A DNA stretch of 49,197 nucleotides from the NCBI GenBank assembly GCA_002361335.1, contig DESS01000343.1:5782-54978 (forward strand). Reading direction: 5' to 3'. Positions within the stretch are counted from its first letter, which is position 1; every line of letters begins with the position of its first letter. The notes under the pieces were generated by a model, which was not told the DNA's origin, searched no databases, and worked only from the letters and a program-made list of their open reading frames with translations. Position numbers and translations under genes: made by a program. Below are positions 1-8,475 of this stretch, piece after piece. This DNA is from Richelia sp. UBA3308 (GTDB lineage Bacteria; Cyanobacteriota; Cyanobacteriia; Cyanobacteriales; Nostocaceae).

Positions 1-330
1 CATATTTTCTTGTAGGGTGCTCTGAGGCGATGAGAAAATTTGAACGAAGTAGATTAATAAACCTTTTAGCCTCACGCACCAACTACAGCATATTTTATGT
101 TTGTGAGCTAAAACCTGGGATAGCATATTGTTTTTTAGGGTACTCTGACGCTATGAGAAAATTTTAATTAAGTAGATTAATAAACCTTTTAGCGTCACGC
201 ACCAACTACAGCATATTTTATGTTTGTGAGGTAAAACCGGCATATTTTCTTGTAGGGTGCTCTGAGGCGATGAGAAAATTTGAACGAAGTCGATTTATAA
301 ACCTTTTAGCCTCACGCACCAACTACAGTT
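1..330. repeat. Three tandem copies of a ~120-bp hairpin repeat
   Basis: Copies start near 1, 124 and 241. Each holds a long inverted repeat: left arm GGTGC-TC-TGAGGC (16-28), right arm GCCTCA-C-GCACC (69-80), around a ~40-nt AT-rich loop. In copy 2 the inner arms read TGACGC (146-151) and GCGTCA (192-197), so a G-C pair has become C-G. Between hairpins lies a segment beginning TACAGCA (84, 207) that resembles the end of the MITE-like family seen elsewhere in the window. No protein is encoded. Related hairpins occur at 3926-3984 and 19151-19321. Confidence 0.85.
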
Positions 331-337
331 AATAGCG

Positions 338-511
338 ATGACAACATCTACTAAAAAAATGGGAATTGTTACTACTAAAATTATTGTTACAAATCTAGTT
401 GATGAAATTTTGGCAGAAAGAGGTTTTATTCCTAATGAGCAAGTTCGTTCAATTACTTTAGATAGTGTTTTGGTAGAAAGAAGTGCAACTCGTCTTTTAA
501 AAATAATATAG
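338..511 (+). pseudogene. Remnant of a clan AA (retropepsin-like) aspartic protease
   Basis: A 57-codon frame from ATG 338 to TAG 511 reads MTTSTKKMGIV at the start and then TNLVDEILAERGF and EQVRSITLDSVLVERSAT. This matches my memory of the N-terminal half of small cyanobacterial clan AA aspartic proteases, in which the last stretch reads roughly LDNVLVDTGAT. Here the catalytic DTG has become ERS, and the frame stops 10 residues later, where about 60-80 further residues would be expected. I infer a dead, 3'-truncated gene. It starts 8 bp after the hairpin repeat array, which may have contributed to the damage. The alternative is an unrelated short peptide. Confidence 0.55.
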
Positions 512-523
512 CTAAAAAATAAA

Positions 524-553
524 AAACCCGGCATCTCAACAAAAACCGGGTTT
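524..553 (-). terminator. Probable rho-independent terminator of eno
   Basis: Inverted repeat AAACCCGG (524-531) and CCGGGTTT (546-553) with a 14-nt loop. Read on the minus strand it lies about 60 nt after the enolase stop and is followed by a T-rich run (complement of 510-523). A similar AAACCCGG/CCGGGTTT hairpin sits at 43932-43984, so it is also a dispersed element. Confidence 0.6.
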
Positions 554-612
554 CTAAAACTTTTAATTCCTAACTCCTAACTATACCCTTCGGGGCTATG
601 CCCAAATTAAAA

Positions 613-1893
613 TTACTTTGGCCCCATTCCTACGGCACCAGCATAAACTGCAGCATCTCCCAACTCATCTTCAATTCTTAATAAGCGGTTATACTTAGCT
701 ACCCGTTCGCTACGACACAAAGAACCGGTTTTAATTTGTCCCGCACGAGTTGCTACCGCTAAGTCAGCAATTGTGGTATCTTCAGTTTCACCGGAACGAT
801 GAGAGATCACCGAACGAAAACCGTTACGAGTTGCTAAATCAATGGTTTGCAAGGTTTCAGTTAAAGAACCAATTTGATTGAGTTTAATCAAAATCGAGTT
901 ACCTGCTTTTTGCTCAATACCTTTTTGCAAGCGTTGAACGTTGGTAACGAATAAGTCATCACCGACTAATTGAACGTAGGGACCTAATTTTTCGGTAAGT
1001 AACTGCCAACTATCCCAATCTTCTTCGTGTAAACCATCTTCAATGGAAACGATGGGATATTGATTTACCAGTTGTCCCATATAATCAACGAATTCTACGG
1101 GAGAATGAGGTTTACCGTCGTAAACGTATTGCCCATCTTTGTAAAATTCACTGGCTGCAACATCCAAAGCTAAAGCAACTTGTTCCCCTGGCTTATAACC
1201 GGCTTTTTCGATCGCAGCAACTAACAATTCTAAAGCTACCTGATTTGATTCCAAATTCGGAGCAAAACCGCCTTCATCACCAACGCCGGTTAATACACCT
1301 TTCTCATCCAAAACTTTGCTCAAGGTAGCGAAAACTTCCGCACCCCAACGCAAAGCTTCCCGGAAGGAAGACGCGCCGATGGGGACAATCATAAATTCTT
1401 GGAAATCCACATTATTTGCTGCATGTGCGCCGCCGTTAATCACATTCATCAACGGTACGGGTAACAAATTTGCTAAAGGACCACCTAAATAACGATATAA
1501 GGGAACTCCCAAAGACTCAGCACTTGCCTTTGCAGCGGCCAAGGAAATCCCTAAAATCGCATTGGCACCCAAATTAGACTTATTTTGAGAACCATCAAGA
1601 GCAATCATGGTTTTATCAAGCTGTTCTTGATTAAGAGCATCCATATCTAACAGCTTGGGTGCTAGCGTCTCATTCACATTTTGCACTGCCTTAAGAACAC
1701 CTTTACCGCCATAACGGCTTTTATCGCCATCGCGCAATTCGTGAGCTTCAAAAGTACCTGTAGAAGCACCGCTAGGAACTTGTGCCAATCCCACTACACC
1801 ATTTATCAAATGTACCTCAGCTTCAATAGTGGGTCTACCCCGCGAATCAAGAATTTCGCGGGCAACAATCGCTTCAATAGCAGTATCCATCAT
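613..1893 (-). CDS. eno: Enolase (phosphopyruvate hydratase)
   Basis: Converts 2-phosphoglycerate to phosphoenolpyruvate in the cytoplasm (glycolysis), with Mg2+. The protein opens with AIEAIVAREILDSRGRPTIE, the standard enolase N-terminus, followed by the VPSGASTGTFEA loop. It also has GDEGGFAPN, the Mg ligand region SIEDGLHEEDW and GDDLFVTN, then KLNQIGSLTET and the SHRSGETED signature near the end. Length is about 426 residues, normal for the family. The frame stays open upstream to 2238, but that stretch is not enolase-like. ATG 1893 (or 1890) has AAAGGAAC (complement of 1901-1908) at good spacing. It is transcribed divergently from the porin gene. Nothing looks broken. Confidence 0.97.
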   Translation of the reverse strand: MMDTAIEAIVAREILDSRGRPTIEAEVHLINGVVGLAQVPSGASTGTFEAHELRDGDKSRYGGKGVLKAVQNVNETLAPKLLDMDALNQEQLDKTMIALDGSQNKSNLGANAILGISLAAAKASAESLGVPLYRYLGGPLANLLPVPLMNVINGGAHAANNVDFQEFMIVPIGASSFREALRWGAEVFATLSKVLDEKGVLTGVGDEGGFAPNLESNQVALELLVAAIEKAGYKPGEQVALALDVAASEFYKDGQYVYDGKPHSPVEFVDYMGQLVNQYPIVSIEDGLHEEDWDSWQLLTEKLGPYVQLVGDDLFVTNVQRLQKGIEQKAGNSILIKLNQIGSLTETLQTIDLATRNGFRSVISHRSGETEDTTIADLAVATRAGQIKTGSLCRSERVAKYNRLLRIEDELGDAAVYAGAVGMGPK

Positions 1894-2217
1894 TGGTTTC
1901 GTTCCTTTGTACTCGTTTTTATAACTAGTTTGTGCCGAACACAGGAGTGCTAAACTCCATTTCTGAGAATAGAGGTTTACGCGACTATCTAAGCGGAGAT
2001 TCAAAAAGATTTCCAGTGGTTTGATCAAAATTTTGGGAATTGCCATCAAGAAGGCGGGAGTGAGTAGTATTAGGAGTGAGTAGTTGTACTGATTGAATTT
2101 AATATTGCTATATAAAGAAACTATTAAACTAACTACCACGACTGCTGTTAAGTACGAAACAAACAAACTACGAAGTGAATAATTATACTTATAACTGCAA
2201 GTGTGATGGAGTAGAGT
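1894..2217. promoter_or_regulatory. Divergent promoter region between eno and the porin gene
   Basis: 324 bp separate the two divergent start codons, so both promoters should lie here. I could not assign convincing -35/-10 boxes by eye. It contains a short direct repeat of AGGAGTGAGTAG type around 2053-2085, related to the heptamer repeats of the window. The porin GTG is preceded by GGAG (2208-2211) with a 6-nt spacer. Confidence 0.4.
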
Positions 2218-3879
2218 GTGAAGCAATCTCTCAAGCAAAAAATTTGTTCTCCAAAGCTGTTAGCAGTAAGTTTGATTGGCTATGGAATTTTAAGTTTGCT
2301 TTGTCTTCCTTCAGAAGCGGCTTTTTTGAGAAAATCAACTTCCCAAAATTTTAGTGAAGCAAAATTCGGCGTTGCTGAATTCGGGTATGAATTTAGATGT
2401 AGAGACGTTATATGTAACGTCTGGGAGAAAGGGACAAGGGGAGAAGGGGACGATTCTTTCTTTTCTTCCTCCCACCCCTTCATCTCCCAATCAATAATTC
2501 AGCAAAATTCCGTAGATCAACTATCGGATGTGAAGCCAACGGATTGGGCTTATCAAGCTTTAAAGTCTTTAATCGAAAAATATGGTGTAATTACCGGTTT
2601 ACCAGATGGAACTTTTAAAGGCGATCGCTCTGTTTCTCGTTATGAATTCGCTGCTGGTTTAGCTGCTACTTTGGATCAAATCGAAGGGACAATTGCTACG
2701 ACTGTCGGTGACAGTTATCTTCTGCAAGACAAGATAATTTTACAAAAATTACAAAAAGAATTTTCTCAAGCTTTGGCGGATATACGCAAGCGTTTAAATG
2801 ATATCGATTTTCGTTCTTCTTTTTTACAAGAAAATCAGTTTTCTACTACTACTAAATTAACAGGACAACAGATTTTTGCCCTCACCGATGGTGCAAATGC
2901 CAAATTAACTGTGGTTAATCGGACTCGGTTAACTTTTTCAACTAGTTTTAATCCCAAAGATTTGCTGGTGACTCAGCTAGAAACTGGTAACAACGGTGGT
3001 GATGCTGTTGGTTTAGCCCAAAAGGAAGACTCGAATTTGTTAGGAAGCACTGGTGTTTTTGCAAATGCTGGAGGACTGGATTTTACTGATGTTGAAGAAA
3101 ATGTTAAACTCAGACGTTTGTATTATACTTTACGTCCTTCATCGGATTTAGCCTTGACTGTGGGAACAAAAATGTCGCCAAGAGATTTTATTGATGGTAA
3201 TCGTTATGCAAATAATGAAGCCGTTGATTTTAGTTCGGGGATTTTTCTGAATAATCCTTTAATTGTACAAAATAGAATTGACCGTAACGGTGGTGCTGGT
3301 GCTGCTATTGTGTGGAAACCCGCAGGTAGTAAATTAACTTTTCGTTCTCTTTATATTGCCGGGGATGCTGACTCAAATTCTGAAGATGACGGGATTTTTG
3401 GCGACCCACATCAAGCTAGTGCCGAGTTAGAATATATTTTTAGCAAAAAATTAACTTTAAAACTGCAATATACAAACGCACAAATAGATGATACTGATAT
3501 TAATGCTTATGGGGTAAATGCCCAATACGCCCTTAACCGTAATACAGGGATTTTTGGTCGTTTAGGAATCGGTAATTATCAAGGATTTAATACAGCTATC
3601 GATCAAGATTTAGATTTAAACCCCGTTAGTTGGACGCTTGGTGTTGGTTTTCGTAATATTGTGATTCCCGGTACCATCGCAGGTGTAGCAATTGCCCAGC
3701 CATTTGTTACCGATGGCTTGGGAAATGCCACCCAAACAAATTTTGAGACATTTTATAATCTACAGCTAAGCGAGAACATCAGCGTTACTCCCACCATTTC
3801 TTTCGTGTTGAATCCCGATAACAACAGCAACCAAGATACTATTTGGCAAACTAGTTTAAGGTCTGTATTTTCGTTTTAA
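2218..3879 (+). CDS. Outer-membrane porin with SLH domain (cyanobacterial iron-uptake/OprB-type porin)
   Basis: A 553-residue outer-membrane channel of the cyanobacterial SLH-porin family. Residues 1-35 form a signal peptide with a hydrophobic core (LLAVSLIGYGILSLLCLP) and a cleavage-like SEA. An SLH domain follows at about 98-160 (VDQLSDVKPTDWAYQALKSL, then YGVITGLPDGTFKGDRSVSR), expected to bind the peptidoglycan layer. A short coiled-coil segment comes next, then a long OprB-like beta-barrel ending in F, typical of outer-membrane barrels. The GTG start has GGAG upstream. Oddity: residues about 60-92, between signal peptide and SLH domain, are encoded by DNA that looks like an intergenic repeat (see next entry). 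The solute is unknown; some family members have been linked to iron uptake, but this sequence does not show it. Confidence 0.88.
   Translation: MKQSLKQKICSPKLLAVSLIGYGILSLLCLPSEAAFLRKSTSQNFSEAKFGVAEFGYEFRCRDVICNVWEKGTRGEGDDSFFSSSHPFISQSIIQQNSVDQLSDVKPTDWAYQALKSLIEKYGVITGLPDGTFKGDRSVSRYEFAAGLAATLDQIEGTIATTVGDSYLLQDKIILQKLQKEFSQALADIRKRLNDIDFRSSFLQENQFSTTTKLTGQQIFALTDGANAKLTVVNRTRLTFSTSFNPKDLLVTQLETGNNGGDAVGLAQKEDSNLLGSTGVFANAGGLDFTDVEENVKLRRLYYTLRPSSDLALTVGTKMSPRDFIDGNRYANNEAVDFSSGIFLNNPLIVQNRIDRNGGAGAAIVWKPAGSKLTFRSLYIAGDADSNSEDDGIFGDPHQASAELEYIFSKKLTLKLQYTNAQIDDTDINAYGVNAQYALNRNTGIFGRLGIGNYQGFNTAIDQDLDLNPVSWTLGVGFRNIVIPGTIAGVAIAQPFVTDGLGNATQTNFETFYNLQLSENISVTPTISFVLNPDNNSNQDTIWQTSLRSVFSF
2399..2455. 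repeat. Palindromic intergenic-type repeat lying in frame inside the porin gene
   Basis: AGACGTTA (2403-2410) and TAACGTCT (2415-2422) form an 8-bp stem with loop TATG. A G-rich run of the kind GGGACAAGGGGAGAAGGGG follows directly. The same palindrome type (GAGACGTT...AACGTCTC) is intergenic at 39958-39980, and the G-rich 'ggggacaagggg' type is intergenic near 13170-13218 (complement), 26100 and 34950 (complement). Here both are translated, in the linker between signal peptide and SLH domain, without breaking the frame. Confidence 0.7.
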
Positions 3880-4518
3880 ATTGGTAATAAGGGTATTGGG
3901 CATGGGGCATGGGGCATTGGGCATGGGTGTGTGACACTTTGAGCTATTTTAAAGGTAATAACAAGGCTTGTAGTGTCATGCACCAAGTGGGTTCACCAGA
4001 CAATCGCGTCAGTCCTGTATTATTTTGAACAAACCTGAAAACCTTTATAGGATAACAGGTGTTTTTAATTTACATAAGGTGTAATTGTTAATTGCCAATA
4101 AACAAAGCATTACCTTGAATGATAATTGGTATCAGTATAGTTCTGTTTAATACTTATGCCCTATGCCCCATGCCCCATGCTCCTACAATAAAAATATGCC
4201 AGTTTTATAAGTCCTAATCATAGTTATGGAAATATCAACCTAATTACCATGGTTTGAACACTTATATCAATTAAGTAGGTGGGCGAAAAAAAATCGAACT
4301 ATGTAACAAAACACTTTTATATTTTTATTTGGCTCTTAGTAGCGCTTTCTAAGCCCTTAGCAGCATTACAAACAGTGCTTTACTACTCAATTACAAATTA
4401 TTAATTCCCCATGCCCCATGCCCAATTATGAAATTGCAACCGCAGATACAGGCAGATAGTGCTTAATGATGCTTGGATATTTATTTAAGACAAACTTTTA
4501 ATTTACAATTCCCCCAGT
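3880..4518. other. Repeat-rich intergenic region between porin and clpB
   Basis: No gene is seen. It holds G-rich heptamers (GGGGCAT units) at 3897-3925, their complement at 4156-4182 and again near 4408-4428, and one long hairpin (3926-3984). The rest is AT-rich and shows nothing I recognise. The opposite orientation of the GGGGCAT runs could let 3897-3925 pair with 4156-4182. Confidence 0.5.
3926..3984. repeat. Long-stem hairpin of the GCACC family
   Basis: Left arm GGTGTGTGACACT (3926-3938) pairs with right arm AGTGTCATGCACC (3972-3984): 13 pairs including two G-T wobbles, around a 33-nt loop. The layout matches the units at 1-330 and 19151-19321. It may also end porin transcription, though it has no clear T-run. 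Confidence 0.7.
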
Positions 4519-4560
4519 CTAAAATCTAAAATCTAAAATCTAAAATCTAAAATCTAAAAT
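4519..4560. repeat. Heptamer tandem repeat (CTAAAAT)x6 at the clpB start
   Basis: Six perfect copies of CTAAAAT end 7 nt before the clpB start codon and occupy the place where a ribosome-binding site should be. This matches the short tandemly repeated repetitive (STRR) heptamers known from heterocystous cyanobacteria. Confidence 0.85.
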
Positions 4561-4567
4561 TCTTAAT

Positions 4568-7234
4568 ATGCAGCCTACAGATCCAGATAAATTTACTGAT
4601 AAAGCCTGGGAAGCAATTGTTAAATCTCAGGATATTGTCCGTGCTTACCAACAACAACAGTTAGATGTAGAACATTTGATGCTGGCTCTTTTGGAGCAAG
4701 ATAATGGTTTAGCTCATCGGGTTCTTAGTCGTGCTGGGGTGGAAATTGAGCGATTGCAGCAACAGCTTGAAGATTTTACCCGCCGTCAACCGAAGGTGGG
4801 CAGGAGCGACCAATTATACCTGGGAAAAAGTCTTGACAGGATGCTTGATGGTGCTCAAGATGCTTCCGTAAGAATGAATGATGCCTACATTAGTGTGGAG
4901 CATATTCTCCTGGCTTTTGCTGAAGAGGAGCGTATTGGCAGACGAATATTTAGAAGTTTAAACGCTAGTACTACCGATTTAGAAACTGCCATTAAAAATG
5001 TCCGGGGTAGTCAAAAGGTAACCGATCAAAATCCCGAATCTCGCTATGAGGCTTTGGAAAAGTTTGGTAGAGATTTAACCGAACAAGCAAAAGCCGGTAA
5101 ACTTGATCCAGTTATTGGACGAGATGAGGAAATCCGCCGTGTAATTCAGGTGTTGTCTCGTCGCAGTAAAAATAATCCCGTATTGATTGGTGAACCCGGA
5201 GTTGGAAAAACTGCGATCGCCGAAGCTTTAGCCCAGCGAATCATCAATGGTGATGTTCCCGAATCATTGAAAAACCGCCAAATCATCGGTTTGGATATGG
5301 GTAGTTTGATTGCTGGAGCCAAGTACCGGGGTGAATTTGAAGATCGACTCAAAGCTGTTCTACGAGAAGTTACTGAATCTGCCGGTCAAATAGTTTTGTT
5401 TATTGATGAACTGCACACGGTAGTTGGTGCCGGTTCGGGACAGCAAGGTTCCATGGATGCCGGTAATTTACTTAAACCGATGTTGGCCCGTGGTGAATTG
5501 CGCTGTATTGGTGCCACAACCCTGGATGAGTATAGGAAATATATTGAAAAAGATCCAGCTTTAGAACGGCGTTTTCAACAGATACTTGTCACTCAACCCA
5601 GTGTAGAAAATACTATTTCTATTTTGCGGGGACTTAAAGAACGATATGAAGTACATCACAACGTCAAAATTTCCGATTCGGCTTTGGTAGCAGCTGCTAC
5701 ATTGTCAGCGCGTTACATTTCTGACCGTTTTTTACCAGATAAAGCCATTGATTTGGTAGATGAAGCCGCAGCCCAGTTGAAAATGGAAATAACTTCCAAA
5801 CCAGCGGAATTAGAAAATATTGAGCGTCGTTTGATGCAGTTAGAAATGGAAAAGCTGTCCCTAGCAGGAGAAGAAAAAGCCACATTTCAAACCCAGAAAC
5901 GCTTGGAGCTAATCGAGCAAGAAATTGAGGATTTGACCGAAAAACAAGAAGAATTTAATCAAAAATGGCAAGGTGAAAAGCAGGTATTAGAAGATATCAG
6001 TGCTTTAAAACAAGAAGAAGAAAAACTAAGAGTCCAAATAGAACAAGCAGAACGTGCTTATGACCTTAACACAGCAGCACAATTAAAATACGGCAAATTG
6101 GAAGGAGTACAGCGCGATCGCGAAATAAAAGAAACACAATTGTTAGAAATTCAAAGCAAAGGCGCAAGTTTATTAAGAGAACAAGTTACAGAAGCTGATA
6201 TTGCCGAAATAGTCGCCAAATGGACCGGAATTCCCGTAAATAGCCTTTTAGAATCAGAAAGACAAAAATTATTGCAGTTAGAACAACATCTTCATAAACG
6301 AGTTATCGGACAAGATGAAGCAGTTGCCGCCGTTTCCGCTGCAATTCGTCGCGCCCGTGCCGGAATGAAAGATCCCCAACGTCCCATAGGTTCGTTTTTA
6401 TTCATGGGACCTACGGGTGTTGGTAAAACAGAATTAGCTCGTGCTCTAGCAAAATTCATGTTTGATTCCGAAGAAGCTTTAGTCCGCTTGGATATGTCGG
6501 AATACATGGAAAAACACTCTGTATCCCGCTTAGTAGGAGCACCTCCAGGATACGTTGGTTATGAAGAAGGCGGTCAACTTTCCGAAGCTGTACGCCGTCG
6601 TCCGTATTCTGTGATACTGCTTGATGAAGTTGAAAAAGCTCATGCGGACGTATTTAATATTTTACTACAAGTCTTAGAAGACGGTAGAATTACTGATTCT
6701 CAAGGAAGAGTAGTAGACTTTCGCAATACCGTGATTGTGATGACTAGTAATATTGGTAGCGAGCATATATTAGATATATCAGACGATGATTCCCAGTACG
6801 AAAAAATGCGTAATCGAGTCATGGGAGCCTTACGAAAACACTTCCGCCCCGAATTCGTCAACCGTATCGACGACTTAATCATCTTCCATCCTTTAGGAAA
6901 GAAGCAAATGCGAGATATAGTTCGCATTCAATTAAAACGAGTAGAAAATTTATTAGGAGATCAAAAAATTTTAGTAGAAATCACTCCCGCAGCTTGCGAT
7001 AAACTAGTAGAAATTGGTTACGATCCAATGTACGGCGCTCGTCCAATCAAACGAGCAATTCAACGAGAAATTGAAAATCCCCTGGCCACTAAGATATTAG
7101 AAAACACCTTCGTTCCCGGCGATACAATTATCATTGACGAAGGTAAAACTGGGTTGACATTCAGCAAAAAATCTGTTGTTAGAGTATCGTCACCTGTTAA
7201 TAGCGTGCAATTAGTGGAATCAGCAGAAGGGTAA
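4568..7234 (+). CDS. clpB: ClpB disaggregase (Hsp100 ATPase)
   Basis: Hexameric cytoplasmic ATPase that, with DnaK, pulls proteins out of aggregates after heat stress. 888 residues, full length. It has an N-terminal Clp repeat domain (about 1-150), first AAA+ domain with Walker A GEPGVGKT (208-215), and Walker B in LFIDELHTVVGAG. A coiled-coil middle domain (about 400-530, rich in E, K, Q) follows, then the second AAA+ domain with Walker A GPTGVGKT (614-621) and Walker B VILLDEVEKAH. The pore loop GAPPGYVGYEEGG is present. There is no IGF loop for ClpP binding that I can see, which fits ClpB rather than ClpC. No Shine-Dalgarno is visible, because the upstream 42 bp are a heptamer repeat. Cyanobacteria often carry two clpB genes; I cannot tell which this is. 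Confidence 0.96.
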   Translation: MQPTDPDKFTDKAWEAIVKSQDIVRAYQQQQLDVEHLMLALLEQDNGLAHRVLSRAGVEIERLQQQLEDFTRRQPKVGRSDQLYLGKSLDRMLDGAQDASVRMNDAYISVEHILLAFAEEERIGRRIFRSLNASTTDLETAIKNVRGSQKVTDQNPESRYEALEKFGRDLTEQAKAGKLDPVIGRDEEIRRVIQVLSRRSKNNPVLIGEPGVGKTAIAEALAQRIINGDVPESLKNRQIIGLDMGSLIAGAKYRGEFEDRLKAVLREVTESAGQIVLFIDELHTVVGAGSGQQGSMDAGNLLKPMLARGELRCIGATTLDEYRKYIEKDPALERRFQQILVTQPSVENTISILRGLKERYEVHHNVKISDSALVAAATLSARYISDRFLPDKAIDLVDEAAAQLKMEITSKPAELENIERRLMQLEMEKLSLAGEEKATFQTQKRLELIEQEIEDLTEKQEEFNQKWQGEKQVLEDISALKQEEEKLRVQIEQAERAYDLNTAAQLKYGKLEGVQRDREIKETQLLEIQSKGASLLREQVTEADIAEIVAKWTGIPVNSLLESERQKLLQLEQHLHKRVIGQDEAVAAVSAAIRRARAGMKDPQRPIGSFLFMGPTGVGKTELARALAKFMFDSEEALVRLDMSEYMEKHSVSRLVGAPPGYVGYEEGGQLSEAVRRRPYSVILLDEVEKAHADVFNILLQVLEDGRITDSQGRVVDFRNTVIVMTSNIGSEHILDISDDDSQYEKMRNRVMGALRKHFRPEFVNRIDDLIIFHPLGKKQMRDIVRIQLKRVENLLGDQKILVEITPAACDKLVEIGYDPMYGARPIKRAIQREIENPLATKILENTFVPGDTIIIDEGKTGLTFSKKSVVRVSSPVNSVQLVESAEG

Positions 7235-7280
7235 AAATTGAAAATTAATTGCGGTTGAATCGCCTTCACTTTAGAAGAGT

Positions 7281-7350
7281 GGGGCTACGACTACAAAGCC
7301 CACCTTCGGGTGGGCTTCGTTTATGAAGCCGCACCTTTCAAGGTGTGGGA
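7281..7350. terminator. Double hairpin after clpB, 'aaagccc' repeat family
   Basis: AAGCCCACC (7296-7304), loop TTCG, GGTGGGCTT (7309-7317): a 9-bp stem with a UUCG-type tetraloop, followed by CGTTT. A second hairpin CACCT/AGGTG lies at 7332-7345. A stable hairpin 60 nt past the clpB stop suggests a terminator, though the T-run is short. Related elements are at 13991-14082, 23204-23277 and 34825-34912. Confidence 0.6.
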
Positions 7351-7441
7351 GATTTTCCTCTGGTAATCGAATCAAACCTGTGAGTTTTAATCTTCAACTG
7401 GGAATAATAATTTCAACAAGATTAAAAACCACTTTTTAAAA

Positions 7442-8416
7442 ATGAATATAACCGTGAATTTAACCGTTGCTATCCCCACTTACAACGGAGAAAATCGTTT
7501 ACCTAAAGTATTAGATAAATTAAAAGAACAAATAAACACAGAACATATTAATTGGGAAATCATTGTTGTTGATAATAACAGTACAGATGGTACCGCAAAG
7601 CTAGTTAAAAAATATCAAGAAAATTGGCTGCAAAATGTACCTTTAAAATACTATTTTGAACCAGAACAAGGTATATCTTTTGCTAGACAAAGGGCTATAA
7701 ATCAAGCAAAAGGAGAATTAGTTGGATTTATTGATGATGATAATCCACCATTTGAAAATTGGGTAAATTCAGCTTGTAAATTTGCTCAAGAACATCCGCA
7801 AGCGGGTGCATTCAGTAGTAAAATACACGGTGTTTTTGAAACTAATCCACCAGAAGAATTGAAACAAATTACTTTTTATTTAGCTTTAGTTGATAGAGGT
7901 TCAGAACCTTTAATGTACGAACCTCGTAAAAAAGGGCTTCCCCCTGGTGCAGGATTAGTTGTACGTAAGGATGTTTGGCAGAAATACGTTCCGACAAAAT
8001 TGTTATTAATAGGTAAAACTAAAAAAAACTTGATGCCTATTGGTGAAGACGCAGAAGCATTATTATATATTCATAGAGCAGGATGGGAAATTTGGTATAA
8101 CCCTGAGATGGAAATTGAACATATAATTCCACCATCACGATTAGAAGAAAAATATCTGATTGGCTTAATGAAAATTATCGGTTTAGGACGTTTTCATTTA
8201 CGGATGTTAATGCTTAAATGGTGGCAAAGACCTTTCGCTTTTTGTGTTTATTTAATCAACGATTTTCGGAAAACAATATTGCATTTTATTCGCTACAGAA
8301 ATGTTTTAAATCATAATATTGTTGCCGCTTGTCAAATGGAATTATGCAAGTCAACTTTAATTAGTCCTTTTTATTTATGGCGGATGCAAATTGCTAATTT
8401 TATGAAAATATACTGA
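7442..8416 (+). CDS. Family-2 glycosyltransferase, paralogue of HpsE
   Basis: Transfers a sugar from a nucleotide-sugar donor, probably in polysaccharide synthesis at the inner membrane. 324 residues with a GT-A fold. The N-terminal strand is VAIPTYNGENRLP (about 9-21), the nucleotide-binding VVDNNSTDGTA follows, and the metal-binding DDD sits in GFIDDDNPP. PPGAGLVVRK and GEDAEALLYIHRAGWEIWYN form the acceptor side. The C-terminal ~80 residues are hydrophobic/basic and may touch the membrane. It is clearly related over its whole length to the hpsE-position gene at 22185-23156: shared WEIIVVDNNS, EIWYNPEMEI and LISPFYLW. No Shine-Dalgarno is visible. Two more glycosyltransferases follow at 59- and 95-bp gaps, so the three probably form one operon. 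The sugar and linkage cannot be read from the sequence. Confidence 0.88.
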   Translation: MNITVNLTVAIPTYNGENRLPKVLDKLKEQINTEHINWEIIVVDNNSTDGTAKLVKKYQENWLQNVPLKYYFEPEQGISFARQRAINQAKGELVGFIDDDNPPFENWVNSACKFAQEHPQAGAFSSKIHGVFETNPPEELKQITFYLALVDRGSEPLMYEPRKKGLPPGAGLVVRKDVWQKYVPTKLLLIGKTKKNLMPIGEDAEALLYIHRAGWEIWYNPEMEIEHIIPPSRLEEKYLIGLMKIIGLGRFHLRMLMLKWWQRPFAFCVYLINDFRKTILHFIRYRNVLNHNIVAACQMELCKSTLISPFYLWRMQIANFMKIY

Positions 8417-8475
8417 GGCTATTTATAAAAATCCAATATTAACATATCAATTATCATCATCAAAATATAATTGAT

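Noticed and set aside
1..330. CRISPR array
   Set aside because: Only three ~120-bp repeats, no spacers of regular length and no cas genes.
1894..2238. N-terminal extension of enolase
   Set aside because: The frame is open, but the peptide is not enolase-like, and ATG 1893 has a good ribosome site and the family start.
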